Assembly (NCBI RefSeq): GCF_007003975.1
Contig: NZ_VFTC01000014.1
Location: 62,001 to 126,000, forward strand
DNA length: 64,000 nucleotides
Source: Mesorhizobium sp. WSM4306
GTDB lineage: Bacteria; Pseudomonadota; Alphaproteobacteria; Rhizobiales; Rhizobiaceae
Reading direction: 5' to 3'
Shown: positions 28,514 to 38,290 of the stretch, piece by piece
Layout: the number at the start of each line of letters is the position of its first letter
Position numbering within the stretch: position 1 is the stretch's first letter
Translations under genes and position numbers: made by a program
Notes under the pieces: model-generated
What the model saw: the letters and a program-made list of their open reading frames with translations, nothing else
What the model was told of the DNA's origin: nothing
Database searches by the model: none

Positions 28514-29458
28514 TCATGCCATTTCCTGCGCGTCCGGCACAAGAGCCAGCGCCTCTTTGAAGGTCGCGGTCGTAAAAGCCGGCACGGCGTCCGCACTTTC
28601 AATGGCGAGCGTCGCCGCAGCCACGCCCTCGCGCAATGCCTGGCGCAGGGGCAGGCCGCGCAGCAACGCAGCGATGGTAGCACCGGCCAGCGCATCACCG
28701 GCGCCGGTGACGTCGGCGACCTTTCTGGGTGTCGGCGGCAGGATGGAAAAGGCACCGGCTTCGTCGAAACCCAGCACCGGGCCTTCGCCTGCCGTCACCA
28801 CGCCACTCCTGAGGCCGCTGCAGCGCAAACCGTCGACAGTCTCGCGCTCGCTGGCATTCGCGCCGACGCCGGCCAGCACCATGGCCTCGCGCCGGTTCAT
28901 GAAGACCTGCGCGAGCCCTTTCAACACGGGTATCAGTCGCACGACCTTGGCCGGCGAGATGGCGATGGCGAACACCGGCTTGCCGGCGGCGAGCCCCACC
29001 AGCCGCTCCAGGGCCGTTGCCGGCAGATTGGCGTCGCACAGCACCGCGTCGGCCTCGGCGATCACCTCGCGCACCTTGGAGCGGCGGATCTGCTTGGGGA
29101 AGGCGAGATCGTAAAGCGCCATATCGGCAAAGCCGGTGATCAGCTCGCCTTCGCGGTCGATCAGCGCGGTGTAGCTTGGCGTTGTGCGGTCGAGGAACAC
29201 CGCCGACAGGTCGGCAATGCCGGCCTCAATGATGGCGCGCGCAACCGTCTCGCCCGCTGCATCGCCGCCGCGCATCGACATCAGCGAGGCCGAGACGCCG
29301 CGCCGAACGAGGCTGCGCAGCGCGTTGAAGACGCCGCCGCCGACATCTTCGCGCATGGTACCGGGGTTGGAGGCGGCGGGCACGTAAGCACCGGACACCT
29401 GGCCGCGCCGGTCGATATGGGCGCCGCCCACCGCCAGGATTTTTGCAGATTTCACCAT
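28514..29458 (-). CDS. psuK: PfkB-family kinase, probable pseudouridine kinase
   Basis: A 314-residue ribokinase-fold kinase: N-terminal AVGGAHIDRRG, the GGGVFNALRSL substrate glycine block, and the C-terminal DVTGAGDAL anion-hole and catalytic-aspartate motif. PfkB members phosphorylate many nucleosides and sugars; the adjoining psuG makes pseudouridine the likely substrate. ATG 29458 (MVKSAKIL) was preferred to 29494. First gene of the pair. Confidence 0.88.
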   Translation of the reverse strand: MVKSAKILAVGGAHIDRRGQVSGAYVPAASNPGTMREDVGGGVFNALRSLVRRGVSASLMSMRGGDAAGETVARAIIEAGIADLSAVFLDRTTPSYTALIDREGELITGFADMALYDLAFPKQIRRSKVREVIAEADAVLCDANLPATALERLVGLAAGKPVFAIAISPAKVVRLIPVLKGLAQVFMNRREAMVLAGVGANASERETVDGLRCSGLRSGVVTAGEGPVLGFDEAGAFSILPPTPRKVADVTGAGDALAGATIAALLRGLPLRQALREGVAAATLAIESADAVPAFTTATFKEALALVPDAQEMA

Positions 29459-29647
29459 GCCGGCGATATGACCTTTGTTATTCGAGCCGCACAAGCGCTA
29501 GGTTGTGCGCCAGCGATTCGGCGGAGCCAAACTGCCGGAGCGCTTGGCCCAATACGGGATGCGTGCGAAAACCAAACCATGAGACAAAAAAAGAACAAAT
29601 CCGGATAAAGATTGATTTTCAGATATTTGACCCCTCTTGCCAAACGA

Positions 29648-29662
29648 GAACAAAAAAGGTAC
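29648..29662. promoter_or_regulatory. Candidate LexA (SOS) box of recA
   Basis: GAAC-AAAAAAG-GTAC fits the alphaproteobacterial LexA box GAAC-N7-GAAC (GTTC-N7-GTTC on the other strand) with one mismatch. A possible -35 TTGACC lies at 29627-29632, so the box would cover the -10 region, a normal place for repression. It is 60 bp before the recA start. Confidence 0.6.
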
Positions 29663-29721
29663 AAACTGGGCAGGGATTACGGATTGTCCGGCCTTAATTG
29701 ACGACCAAGGGGTGATGTATC

Positions 29722-30822
29722 ATGGCTCAGAATTCTTTGCGGCTTGTAGAGGACAAAGCGGTGGACAAATCAAAGGCTCTGGACGCGGCGCTGTCCCAAA
29801 TCGAGCGCGCCTTCGGCAAGGGCTCGATCATGCGGCTCGGTGCCAATGAGCAGGTCGTCGAGATCGAAACTGTGCCGACGGGATCGCTTGGCCTCGACAT
29901 CGCGCTTGGCGTCGGCGGCCTGCCGCGCGGCCGCATCGTCGAGATCTACGGGCCGGAAAGCTCGGGCAAGACGACGCTGGCGCTGCACACGGTGGCGGAA
30001 GCCCAGAAGAAGGGCGGCATCTGCGCCTTCGTCGATGCAGAGCACGCGCTCGACCCGGTCTATGCCCGCAAGCTCGGCGTCGACCTGGAAAACCTTTTGA
30101 TCTCGCAGCCCGACACCGGTGAGCAAGCGCTCGAGATATGTGACACGCTGGTACGCTCCGGCGCCATCGACGTTCTGGTGGTCGATTCGGTGGCGGCGCT
30201 GACGCCGCGCGCTGAAATCGAAGGCGAGATGGGCGATTCGCTGCCCGGCCTGCAGGCTCGTCTGATGAGCCAGGCGCTGCGCAAGCTGACCGCCTCGATC
30301 TCGCGCTCCAACACCATGGTCATCTTCATCAACCAGATCCGCATGAAGATCGGCGTCATGTTCGGCTCGCCCGAAACCACCACCGGCGGCAATGCGCTGA
30401 AATTCTACGCTTCGGTTCGCCTCGACATCCGCCGCATCGGCTCGGTCAAGGACCGCGACGAGGTCGTCGGCAACCAGACCCGCGTCAAGGTGGTCAAGAA
30501 CAAGCTGGCGCCGCCCTTCAAGGTGGTCGAGTTCGACATCATGTATGGCGAGGGCGTCTCCAAGACCGGCGAGCTGGTCGACCTCGGCGTCAAGGCCGGC
30601 GTGGTCGAAAAGTCAGGCGCCTGGTTCTCCTACAATTCGCAGCGTCTCGGCCAAGGCCGCGAGAACGCAAAGCTGTTCCTGCGCGATAATCCCGACACGG
30701 CGCGCGAGATCGAACTGGCGCTGCGGCAGAATGCCGGGCTGATCGCCGAGAAGTTCCTCGAAAATGGCGGCCCTGAGCGCGGCGAAGACGACGGCTTCGA
30801 GGAAGAATCCGGCGCCATGTAG
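29722..30822 (+). CDS. recA: Recombinase RecA
   Basis: A 366-residue RecA. Walker [10 protein letters not shown] (77-85), catalytic E in VDAEHALD, Walker [12 protein letters not shown], loop L1 near [20 protein letters not shown] and loop L2 [22 protein letters not shown] are all intact. It forms the filament for homologous recombination and LexA/UmuD cleavage. Monocistronic: its own SOS-controlled promoter upstream and a strong terminator 80 bp after the stop. Confidence 0.99.
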   Translation: MAQNSLRLVEDKAVDKSKALDAALSQIERAFGKGSIMRLGANEQVVEIETVPTGSLGLDIALGVGGLPRGRIVEIYGPESSGKTTLALHTVAEAQKKGGICAFVDAEHALDPVYARKLGVDLENLLISQPDTGEQALEICDTLVRSGAIDVLVVDSVAALTPRAEIEGEMGDSLPGLQARLMSQALRKLTASISRSNTMVIFINQIRMKIGVMFGSPETTTGGNALKFYASVRLDIRRIGSVKDRDEVVGNQTRVKVVKNKLAPPFKVVEFDIMYGEGVSKTGELVDLGVKAGVVEKSGAWFSYNSQRLGQGRENAKLFLRDNPDTAREIELALRQNAGLIAEKFLENGGPERGEDDGFEEESGAM

Positions 30823-30901
30823 GGCAATGGTCAGAGTTCGGCCATAAATCCGGTCTATTATCTGATGCTTATGTAACCGAGTTCTTTAGTATCGCGTTCC
30901 A

Positions 30902-30936
30902 AACCGCCGGCCTTCGAGCCGGCGGTTTTCGTTTTT
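30902..30936 (+). terminator. Rho-independent terminator of recA
   Basis: AACCGCCGGC-CTTCGA-GCCGGCGGTT, a 10-bp perfect stem followed by TTCGTTTTT. It lies 80 bp past the recA stop and ahead of alaS. Confidence 0.85.
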
Positions 30937-31054
30937 GGGCAAGCGTGAAGGCAGCCTGGCAGCTGCTGGATTGGCCCAATTCCGTGTTTCTGGACAGGGT
31001 GAAGCGTGCCCGCTAAAAGGCCAAGTCGATCTTCTAAAAAGCAGAGACCAGTTT

Positions 31055-31077
31055 CCGCCGGCCGTGCCGGCGGTTTT
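31055..31077 (+). promoter_or_regulatory. Terminator-like hairpin in the alaS leader
   Basis: CCGCCGGC-CGT-GCCGGCGG followed by TTTTCG, ending only 19 bases before the alaS start codon. Its stem is the same sequence as that of the recA terminator 150 bp upstream. Because no promoter fits between it and the ATG, it must lie in the alaS transcript, as an attenuator or a block to ribosome access, or be a leftover duplicated terminator. Confidence 0.5.
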
Positions 31078-31095
31078 CGCGAAAAGGCAGCAGTG

Positions 31096-33762
31096 ATGAG
31101 TGGCGTGAACGAGATCCGGTCGACATTCCTCGACTATTTCCGCAAGGAGGGCCACGAGGTCGTGGCCTCGAGCCCGCTGGTGCCGCGCAACGACCCGACG
31201 CTGATGTTCACCAATGCCGGCATGGTGCAGTTCAAGAACGTCTTCACCGGTCTCGAGAAGCGCTCCTATTCGCGCGCCACGACCGCGCAGAAAAGCGTGC
31301 GCGCCGGCGGCAAGCACAATGACCTCGACAATGTCGGCTACACCGCGCGCCACCTGACCTTCTTCGAGATGCTCGGCAACTTCTCCTTCGGCGACTATTT
31401 CAAGGAGCGCGCCATCGAGTTGGCCTGGAACCTGATCACCAAGGAGTTCGGGCTGAACAAGGACAAGCTGCTGGTCACCGTCTATCACACCGATGACGAG
31501 GCGGCCGGCTTCTGGAAGAAGATTGCCGGCTTCTCCGACGACCGCATTATCCGCATCCCGACCTCGGACAATTTCTGGGCAATGGGCGACACCGGACCGT
31601 GCGGTCCGTGCTCGGAGATTTTCATCGACCGCGGCGAGCACATCTGGGGCGGTCCTCCCGGCAGCCCGGAAGAGGATGGCGACCGCTTCCTCGAATTCTG
31701 GAACCTGGTGTTCATGCAGTATGAGCAGGTCACCAAGGAAGAGCGCATCGACCTGCCGCGGCCGTCGATCGATACCGGCATGGGCCTGGAGCGGATGGCC
31801 TCCATCCTGCAAGGGGTGGAAAGCGTTTTTGAGACCGATCTGTTCCGTCATCTGATCGATGCGGCGTCGTCCGCGCTCGGACAGGGGCCTGACAAAGAGA
31901 CGGTCGCCTCCTTCCGCGTCATCGCCGATCATCTGCGCTCGTCCTCCTTCCTGGTCGCCGATGGCGTGCTGCCGTCGAATGAAGGCCGTGGCTATGTGCT
32001 GCGCCGCATCATGCGCCGCGCCATGCGCCATGCGCAGCTGCTCGGCGCCAAAGAGCCATTGATGTGGAAGCTGGTGCCGGCGCTGGTGCGCGAGATGGGC
32101 CAGGCCTATCCCGAACTGCTGCGCGGCGAACAGTTGATTACCGAAACGCTGAAGCTTGAGGAGACGCGCTTTCGCAAGACACTGGTGCGCGGCCTCGGCC
32201 TGCTCTCGGAAGCGACGGAAACGCTGCACGCCGGCGACATGCTGGACGGCGAGACCGCTTTCAAGCTCTACGACACCTATGGCTTCCCGCTCGATTTGAC
32301 GCAGGACGCGCTGCGCCAGCGCAGCATCTCGGTCGACCTTGCCGGCTTCACTCATGCGATGGAGCAGCAGAAGGCCGAAGCGCGCAAGCATTGGACCGGG
32401 TCCGGCGAGGCCGCCACCGAAACGGTGTGGTTTTCGGTGCGCGAACAGACCGGGGCCACCGAATTCCTCGGCTACGAGACTGAAGCTGCGGAAGGCCTCA
32501 TCCAGGCGCTGGTCAAGAACGGCGAGACCGTCGACAGCGCCGGCAAGGGCGATGCGGTGGCGGTGGTCGTCAACCAGACGCCGTTCTATGGCGAATCCGG
32601 CGGCCAGATGGGCGACACCGGCGTGATCTCCGGCGAAGGTTTCTCGATCGAAATCTCCGATACGCAGAAAAAGGCTGACGGCCTGTTCGTGCATCTGGGC
32701 AAGGTGGCGAGCGGCACGGTCAAGACCGGTGCCGCCGTCGAGCTGAAGGTTGATCATGCGCGCCGCACCAGGCTGCGCGCCAACCATTCCGCGACGCATC
32801 TGATCCACGAGGCGCTGCGCGAAGTGCTGGGCACCCATGTCGCGCAGAAAGGCTCGCTGGTCGCGCCAGAGCGGCTGCGTTTCGACATCTCGCACAACAA
32901 GCCGATCTCGGCTGAGGAGCTCGAAGAGGTCGAGCGCATGGCCAACGAAATCGTCGTCCAGAACAGCCCGGTGACGACGCGGCTGATGTCGGTCGATGAC
33001 GCCATTGCCGAAGGCGCCATGGCGCTGTTCGGCGAGAAATACGGCGACGAGGTGCGCGTCGTGTCGATGGGCACCGGCCTGCATGGCGCCAAGGCCAACC
33101 GGCCCTATTCGGTCGAACTCTGCGGCGGCACCCATGTGCGGGCGACCGGCGATATCGGCCTGGTCCGTGTCGTCTCCGACAGCGCGGTCGCCGCCGGCGT
33201 GCGCCGCATCGAGGCGCTGACGGGCGAAGCCGCGCGCAAACATCTCGACGAGCAGGACAGGCGTCTGAAGGCCGTCGCCTCGACATTGAAGATTTCTCCC
33301 GCCGACGTGCCGGCTCGCGTCGAGACGCTGCTCGAGGAACGCAAGAAGCTTGAGAAGGAACTGAGCGAAGCGCGCAAGAAACTGGCGCTCGGCGGCGGTG
33401 CCGCGGCCGGCGGGCCCTCAGAGAACGAGACCGTCGCCGGTGTCGGCTTCCTCGGCAAAGCGGTTTCCGGCGTGTCGCCTAAGGATCTGAAGCCGCTGGC
33501 CGATGCGGGAAAAACCTCGCTCGGCTCGGGCGTGGTGGTCTTTGTCGGCGCCGGTGAGGACAACAAGGCAAGCGTCGTCGTCGCCGTCACCGACGACCTC
33601 GTCGGCCGCTTCAGCGCCGTCGACCTGGTGCGCGTCGCCTCGGCCGCATTGGGCGGGCAGGGCGGAGGCGGGCGGCCCGACATGGCGCAAGCCGGCGGCC
33701 CGGATGCCTCGAAGGCCAATGATGCGATCGCCGCGGTGAGGGCAGCGCTGGAGGCAGCCTGA
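31096..33762 (+). CDS. alaS: Alanyl-tRNA synthetase
   Basis: An 888-residue class II synthetase. Motif 1 ([20 protein letters not shown]), motif 2 ([18 protein letters not shown]) and motif 3 (DTGMGLERM) are intact. The editing domain zinc set is present (NHSATHLIH and CGGTHV), and a C-Ala oligomerisation domain ends the protein. It charges and proofreads tRNA-Ala. ATG 31096 ([15 protein letters not shown]) is the family start; an in-frame ATG at 31006 would translate the leader hairpin and is rejected. Confidence 0.98.
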   Translation: MSGVNEIRSTFLDYFRKEGHEVVASSPLVPRNDPTLMFTNAGMVQFKNVFTGLEKRSYSRATTAQKSVRAGGKHNDLDNVGYTARHLTFFEMLGNFSFGDYFKERAIELAWNLITKEFGLNKDKLLVTVYHTDDEAAGFWKKIAGFSDDRIIRIPTSDNFWAMGDTGPCGPCSEIFIDRGEHIWGGPPGSPEEDGDRFLEFWNLVFMQYEQVTKEERIDLPRPSIDTGMGLERMASILQGVESVFETDLFRHLIDAASSALGQGPDKETVASFRVIADHLRSSSFLVADGVLPSNEGRGYVLRRIMRRAMRHAQLLGAKEPLMWKLVPALVREMGQAYPELLRGEQLITETLKLEETRFRKTLVRGLGLLSEATETLHAGDMLDGETAFKLYDTYGFPLDLTQDALRQRSISVDLAGFTHAMEQQKAEARKHWTGSGEAATETVWFSVREQTGATEFLGYETEAAEGLIQALVKNGETVDSAGKGDAVAVVVNQTPFYGESGGQMGDTGVISGEGFSIEISDTQKKADGLFVHLGKVASGTVKTGAAVELKVDHARRTRLRANHSATHLIHEALREVLGTHVAQKGSLVAPERLRFDISHNKPISAEELEEVERMANEIVVQNSPVTTRLMSVDDAIAEGAMALFGEKYGDEVRVVSMGTGLHGAKANRPYSVELCGGTHVRATGDIGLVRVVSDSAVAAGVRRIEALTGEAARKHLDEQDRRLKAVASTLKISPADVPARVETLLEERKKLEKELSEARKKLALGGGAAAGGPSENETVAGVGFLGKAVSGVSPKDLKPLADAGKTSLGSGVVVFVGAGEDNKASVVVAVTDDLVGRFSAVDLVRVASAALGGQGGGGRPDMAQAGGPDASKANDAIAAVRAALEAA

Positions 33763-33772
33763 AAGCCAGCCT

Positions 33773-35086
33773 ATGCCCGATAGTCCCGGCAAGAAGGTGC
33801 TCGTCCTCGGCGGCTACGGACTGATCGGCGAAGCCGTCGTCGGCCGCCTCGTCGGCGACGGGAATCAGGTCACGGGCCTTGGCCGCGATATCAGCGAAGC
33901 CGCGCGGCGATGGCCGGCGCCGCGCTGGATCGCCGCCGACATGTCGAAACTGCTCGCCGCTGAAGATTGGCTGCCGCTGGTTGCCGGCATGGATGCGGTG
34001 GTCAATGCGGCGGGTGCCTTGCAGGACGGCCCGCGCGACCGCCTCGACGCCATCCATCGCGGCGCGGTCGTGGCACTGGTCGCGGCCTGCGAACAGGCCG
34101 GGGTGCCCCGCTTCGTGCAGATCTCCGCCATCGGTGCCGATCCCGCCTCATCAGATGTCTTCTTCAGTACCAAAGGTGAAGGCGACAAGGCCGTCGCAGG
34201 TTCTTCGCTGGAATGGACCATCCTGCGCCCGGGGCTGGTGATCGCACCCGCCGCCTATGGCGGGACGGCACTTTTGCGCGCGCTTGCCGCCTTTCCTGGC
34301 TTCGTACCTGCCGTCATGCCGCGCCAGCCGATCCAGACCGTGGCCGTCACCGATGTTGCCGAGGCGGTGTCGCGCGTGGTCACCGGATCTCTACCGTCGC
34401 GTCTTTCCATCGATCTCGTCGAGACCGAGGCGCGGTCTCTCGCCGACGTGCTGGTGGCCTTCCGGGCATGGCTTGGCCTGCCGCCGGCCCGCGTGGTGCC
34501 GATGCCGACCTTTCTCGGCCGGATCGCGGCTTCTGTTGCCGATGGCCTCGGCCTGCTAGGCTGGCGTTCGCCTCTGCGCAGCGCAGCCGTCGCCGCGCTG
34601 GCCCGCGGCGTGACCGGCAATGCCAGGTTTTGGAACGAGATTTCCGATCAAAAACTGCAGCCGCTGGAGGCAACTCTCGCCGCCATGCCGGCCCATGTCC
34701 AGGAGCGCTGGTTCGCTCGGCTCTGGTTGCTGAAACCGGTCGTATTCGGGGTGCTGTCGCTGTTCTGGCTGGTGTCCGGAATTGTCGGCTTTGTTAGGCA
34801 CGACGCGGCCGCCGATGTTGTGGTCTCGCATGGCCTGTCGCCGGCGCTCGCGCTCTGGATGGTCCTTGCCGGGAGCGTTGCCGACATTCTCGTCGGAGCC
34901 GCTGTTCTCGTGCGGTCCTTCGCGCGCATCGCACTGATGGGGATGATTGCCATCACCTTGGCCTATCTTGGCGCAGCAACCGCGCTTGCTCCCGATCTGT
35001 GGCTCGATCCTCTGGGGGCAATGGTCAAGGCCATACCTGCGCTTTGCCTTGCCCTGGTGGCGCTGGCGATATTGGACGAGCGATGA
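33773..35086 (+). CDS. NmrA-like SDR fused to a DoxX-like membrane domain
   Basis: A 437-residue two-part protein. Residues 1-300 are an atypical extended SDR with VLVLGGYGLIGEAV (NAD-binding) and LRPGLVIAP, and no obvious YxxxK pair. The C-terminal ~130 residues form four membrane helices resembling the DoxX/SURF4 group (WLLKPVVFGVLSLFWLVSGIVG...). The soluble domain is thus tethered to the inner membrane. The overlap with the next gene (ATGA) suggests the two products work together, perhaps in redox sensing; function is unknown. Confidence 0.75.
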   Translation: MPDSPGKKVLVLGGYGLIGEAVVGRLVGDGNQVTGLGRDISEAARRWPAPRWIAADMSKLLAAEDWLPLVAGMDAVVNAAGALQDGPRDRLDAIHRGAVVALVAACEQAGVPRFVQISAIGADPASSDVFFSTKGEGDKAVAGSSLEWTILRPGLVIAPAAYGGTALLRALAAFPGFVPAVMPRQPIQTVAVTDVAEAVSRVVTGSLPSRLSIDLVETEARSLADVLVAFRAWLGLPPARVVPMPTFLGRIAASVADGLGLLGWRSPLRSAAVAALARGVTGNARFWNEISDQKLQPLEATLAAMPAHVQERWFARLWLLKPVVFGVLSLFWLVSGIVGFVRHDAAADVVVSHGLSPALALWMVLAGSVADILVGAAVLVRSFARIALMGMIAITLAYLGAATALAPDLWLDPLGAMVKAIPALCLALVALAILDER

Positions 35087-35562
35087 GCCCCTGGGTCGAC
35101 CTCCTTCGCTGGGCGCATATCATCGGCGCCACGGTTCTGTTCGGCACCGGCGCCGGCATCGCCTTCTTCATGCTGATGGCGCAGCGCACCGGCCGCGCCG
35201 AACTCGTCGCCCATGTCGCCGGCACCGTCGTCATCGCCGACACGATTTTCACCGCGACCGCCGTCATCGTGCAGCCCATCACCGGCGTGCTGCTGGCGCA
35301 AGCCATCGGCTGGCCGCTCTCCGAAGGCTGGATCGTGCTGTCCCTGCTGCTTTACGTCGTGACCGGCCTGTTCTGGCTGCCGGTGGTCTGGATCCAGATC
35401 CGCATCCGCAACCTGGCGCGGCAGGCGGCTAGTGAAAACGCGCCGCTGCCCCCTGAGGAAAAGCGCCTGTTTCGCATCTGGTTTGCGTGCGGCTTTCCGG
35501 CGTTCGCCGCTGTGCTTGCCATTCTCTGGTTGATGGTGACAAGGCCGGCAATCGGCCTTTAG
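35083..35562 (+). CDS. DUF2269-family integral membrane protein
   Basis: A 159-residue protein with four predicted membrane helices. An early histidine in LLRWAHIIGATVLFGTGAG and the helix-2 pattern QPITGVLLAQ fit DUF2269. The family has no assigned function. The start at 35083 overlaps the stop of the SDR/DoxX gene by four bases, so the pair is translated together. Confidence 0.8.
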   Translation: MSPWVDLLRWAHIIGATVLFGTGAGIAFFMLMAQRTGRAELVAHVAGTVVIADTIFTATAVIVQPITGVLLAQAIGWPLSEGWIVLSLLLYVVTGLFWLPVVWIQIRIRNLARQAASENAPLPPEEKRLFRIWFACGFPAFAAVLAILWLMVTRPAIGL

Positions 35563-35572
35563 GCTACGCCGC

Positions 35573-36154
35573 CTAGCCCTGCCTTGCCGCCTTCAGCGCG
35601 CGCGTCATTCTGCTGGAGTCGCCCCATGTGGACAGCCAGATCAGCACGTCGGTGGCGACCGAAATCAGCGACCGCAGAATGTTCAGCGCCGGGCCGGGTG
35701 ATTTCAACTGCTCTTCGGCGTGATGGAGATGCGCGAGCTCTTCCTCGCGGATTGTCAGGATGATGCCGCGCAGGTCGCGGTCGCGGTCGGCCAGAAAGAA
35801 AAGCTGATCGTCCAGATGGCGGTGAACTGTCGCTTCGACCGCCGCTGTGCAGGCCCAGATGCCTTGCGGGCCGAGCAGGGCGGTCACAAATCCCAGCAGC
35901 CAGCCGCCCCAGCTCCAGAATTGCATCACCCGGCACGGTCGCGACTGCCGCGCCGGCATGGCGGTGCGGAACGCGGCGCAATGCGTGCGTTCGTGCCCGA
36001 GCATCTCCGACAAGGATGGCACGCAATCCGGCCAGAAGCGTTTGGCGACAAGAATCTGGGCCGAATAGATCCTGATCGCACCGAACTCACCGGCGTGGTT
36101 GACCCTGACTATTCTGGCGACCGTGAGCGCGTCCTGGCGAGAAACGTCAGCCAT
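35573..36154 (-). CDS. coq7: Coq7-type demethoxyubiquinone hydroxylase
   Basis: A 193-residue carboxylate-bridged diiron hydroxylase of ubiquinone synthesis. Iron ligands are visible in VNHAGEFGA, MLGHERTH, EATVHRHLDDQ and EEELAHLHHAEE. It adds the hydroxyl at C6 of demethoxyubiquinone. It is membrane-associated and has a hydrophobic surface helix (GGWLLGFVTALLG). It follows a GST gene by 15 bp on the same strand. Confidence 0.92.
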   Translation of the reverse strand: MADVSRQDALTVARIVRVNHAGEFGAIRIYSAQILVAKRFWPDCVPSLSEMLGHERTHCAAFRTAMPARQSRPCRVMQFWSWGGWLLGFVTALLGPQGIWACTAAVEATVHRHLDDQLFFLADRDRDLRGIILTIREEELAHLHHAEEQLKSPGPALNILRSLISVATDVLIWLSTWGDSSRMTRALKAARQG

Positions 36155-36169
36155 GGGCGCCCAGCCTTC

Positions 36170-36784
36170 TCAACCGGCCGCCAGGCTCGGACGCTTTGCA
36201 ATTCGGTCCCACCAGGCCTGCATGTCGGCAAATTCAGCGAGCAGCTTCTGCCCCTCGGGAACCTTGAGGAAATACGCGATGATGGACGCCGCGTGCAGAT
36301 CGGCCAGCGTCAGCTGATCGCCGAGCAGCCACGGCCCGGAAGGTTTGAGTGCTGTGAGCACCCTGAGCACCGTTTCGGCCAGCCGCAGTCCGTTGGCGAT
36401 CAGCGCCTCGTCTGGCGCTGCGCTCTCCAGCCGCTCGACGGCGACATCCCAGACCATCGATCTGTAGGCATAGGCGTCGAGCATGCCGATGATCTGGTTC
36501 ATCCGCGCGCGGCCGTGCGGGTCTTTCGGCTGCAGCGCCGGGCCGTCGAAGGCCTCATCGACATAGCGGGCGATCGCGCTGGTTTCGAACAGGCGAAAGC
36601 CGTCGTGCTCAAAGGCCGGGATGCGGCCGAACGGGTGATGCTCGAAATACCAGGTGGGAATGCCCTCCGCAGCGAAGACATCGACCGGCACAAGCTCGTA
36701 GTCGATGCCCTTTTCCGCCAGCACGAGGCGGACGATGCGCACATAGACGCTGTAATCAGCGCCGTAGAGGGTCGGCTTGGTCAT
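36170..36784 (-). CDS. Glutathione S-transferase
   Basis: A 204-residue cytosolic GST. It has a thioredoxin-like N-domain (TLYGADYSVYVRIVRLVLAEKGIDYELV) with serine or tyrosine near residue 9-10, not cysteine, as catalytic candidate. The cis-proline GRIPAF loop and the FETSAIARYVDE glutathione site follow, then an all-helical C-domain. Substrate unknown. First gene of a two-gene unit with coq7; upstream is the icd terminator. Confidence 0.9.
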   Translation of the reverse strand: MTKPTLYGADYSVYVRIVRLVLAEKGIDYELVPVDVFAAEGIPTWYFEHHPFGRIPAFEHDGFRLFETSAIARYVDEAFDGPALQPKDPHGRARMNQIIGMLDAYAYRSMVWDVAVERLESAAPDEALIANGLRLAETVLRVLTALKPSGPWLLGDQLTLADLHAASIIAYFLKVPEGQKLLAEFADMQAWWDRIAKRPSLAAG

Positions 36785-36820
36785 CGCTCAGCCCTTCGCT
36801 CCTGCTCGCATTGCTCGTCC

Positions 36821-36850
36821 AAAAAGCGAAGGCTCCTCTCGGAGCCTTCG
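36821..36850 (-). terminator. Rho-independent terminator of icd
   Basis: On the minus strand CGAAGGCTCC-GAGA-GGAGCCTTCG is followed by CTTTTT: a perfect 10-bp stem and a T-run, eight bases after the icd stop. Confidence 0.88.
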
Positions 36851-36858
36851 TTGTCGGC

Positions 36859-38070
36859 TTATGCCATCGCTTTCTGCAGATTCTCGTCGATCTTGTCGAG
36901 GAAGCCGGTGGTCGAAAGCCATGGCTGGTCGGGGCCGATCAGCAACGACAAATCCTTGGTCATGAAGCCGCTCTCGACCGTCTGGATGCAGACCTTTTCC
37001 AACGTGTCGGCAAAGCGCTTCAATTCGGCATTGTCGTCGAGCTTGGCGCGGTGGGCGAGCCCGCGCGTCCAGGCGAAGATCGAGGCGATCGAATTGGTCG
37101 AGGTTTCCTCGCCCTTCTGATGCTGGCGATAGTGGCGGGTAACGGTGCCGTGCGCGGCTTCCGCTTCCACCGTCTTGCCATCCGGCGTCATCAGCACCGA
37201 GGTCATCAGGCCGAGCGAACCAAAGCCTTGCGCCACCGTGTCGGATTGCACGTCGCCGTCATAGTTCTTGCAGGCCCAGACATAGCCGCCCGACCATTTC
37301 AGGGCGGAGGCCACCATGTCATCGATCAGGCGGTGCTCATACCAAAGCTTCTTCGCCTTGAACTCGGCCTCGAACTCCTGCTCGTAGACCTCCTGGAAGA
37401 TGTCCTTGAAGCGGCCGTCATAGGCTTTGAGGATAGTGTTCTTGGTCGAGAGGTAGACCGGATAGTTGCGCAGCAGGCCGTAATTCAGCGAGGCGCGGGC
37501 GAATTCGCGGATAGACTCGTCGAGATTGTACATCGCCATGGCGACGCCGGCGCCGGGCGCATCGAACACGTCATGCTCGATCACCTTGCCGTCCTCGCCG
37601 ACGAATTTGATCGTCAGCTTGCCCTTGCCGGGGAAGCGGAAATCGGTGGCGCGGTACTGGTCGCCGAAGGCGTGGCGGCCAACGATGATCGGCTTGGTCC
37701 AGCCGGGCACCAGTCGGGGCACGTTCTTCATGATGATCGGCTCGCGGAAGATGGTGCCGCCCAAAATGTTGCGGATGGTGCCGTTCGGCGACTTCCACAT
37801 CTTCTTCAGCTTGAATTCCTCGACGCGCTGCTCGTCGGGAGTGATCGTCGCGCATTTCACGCCGACGCCCCATTTCTTGATGGCGTTGGCCGAATCGATC
37901 GTCACCTGATCATTGGTGGCGTCGCGATGCTCGACGCCGAGGTCGTAATATTCGAGCTTCAGGTCGAGATAAGGGTGGATCAGCTTGTCCTTGATGAACT
38001 GCCAGATGATGCGGGTCATCTCGTCGCCGTCGAGTTCGACGACCGGGTTCGCCACCTTGATCTTCGCCAT
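36859..38070 (-). CDS. icd: NADP-dependent isocitrate dehydrogenase (eukaryotic-type subfamily)
   Basis: A 403-residue TCA-cycle enzyme converting isocitrate to 2-oxoglutarate with NADPH. It is the homodimeric form related to eukaryotic cytosolic [26 protein letters not shown], the substrate loop [19 protein letters not shown], and [22 protein letters not shown]. The NADP site is [15 protein letters not shown]. It has its own terminator and is divergent from trmJ across a 220-bp gap with no recognised binding site. Confidence 0.97.
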   Translation of the reverse strand: MAKIKVANPVVELDGDEMTRIIWQFIKDKLIHPYLDLKLEYYDLGVEHRDATNDQVTIDSANAIKKWGVGVKCATITPDEQRVEEFKLKKMWKSPNGTIRNILGGTIFREPIIMKNVPRLVPGWTKPIIVGRHAFGDQYRATDFRFPGKGKLTIKFVGEDGKVIEHDVFDAPGAGVAMAMYNLDESIREFARASLNYGLLRNYPVYLSTKNTILKAYDGRFKDIFQEVYEQEFEAEFKAKKLWYEHRLIDDMVASALKWSGGYVWACKNYDGDVQSDTVAQGFGSLGLMTSVLMTPDGKTVEAEAAHGTVTRHYRQHQKGEETSTNSIASIFAWTRGLAHRAKLDDNAELKRFADTLEKVCIQTVESGFMTKDLSLLIGPDQPWLSTTGFLDKIDENLQKAMA

Positions 38071-38290
38071 GGAAAGAATGCCTCGCTTATGGGGAACAAA
38101 ACGGCCTTGCCCGCAGGGCTTTCGACCGGGGATGCCGAGCGTATATCAAAGCCTATTTGGCCACGCAAACGCCGATCGGCGCTGAACGGGCCGTCCGTGC
38201 TGCGACCCGGTGTTTTGCAAACGCTTCATTTTGGCGGCCGGATGTGGCAGGGAACGCTGAAAATGCCGCAAACAGCAGTTCATTGAGATC

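Noticed and set aside
28444..28755. Upstream extension of psuG
   Set aside because: It overlaps the PfkB kinase 3' end in another frame; GGAG before 28443 and family length fix the shorter start.
30886..33243. 785-codon open frame on the minus strand opposite alaS
   Set aside because: It mirrors the alaS codons in a GC-rich genome, has no ribosome site or family motif, and alaS is complete and certain.
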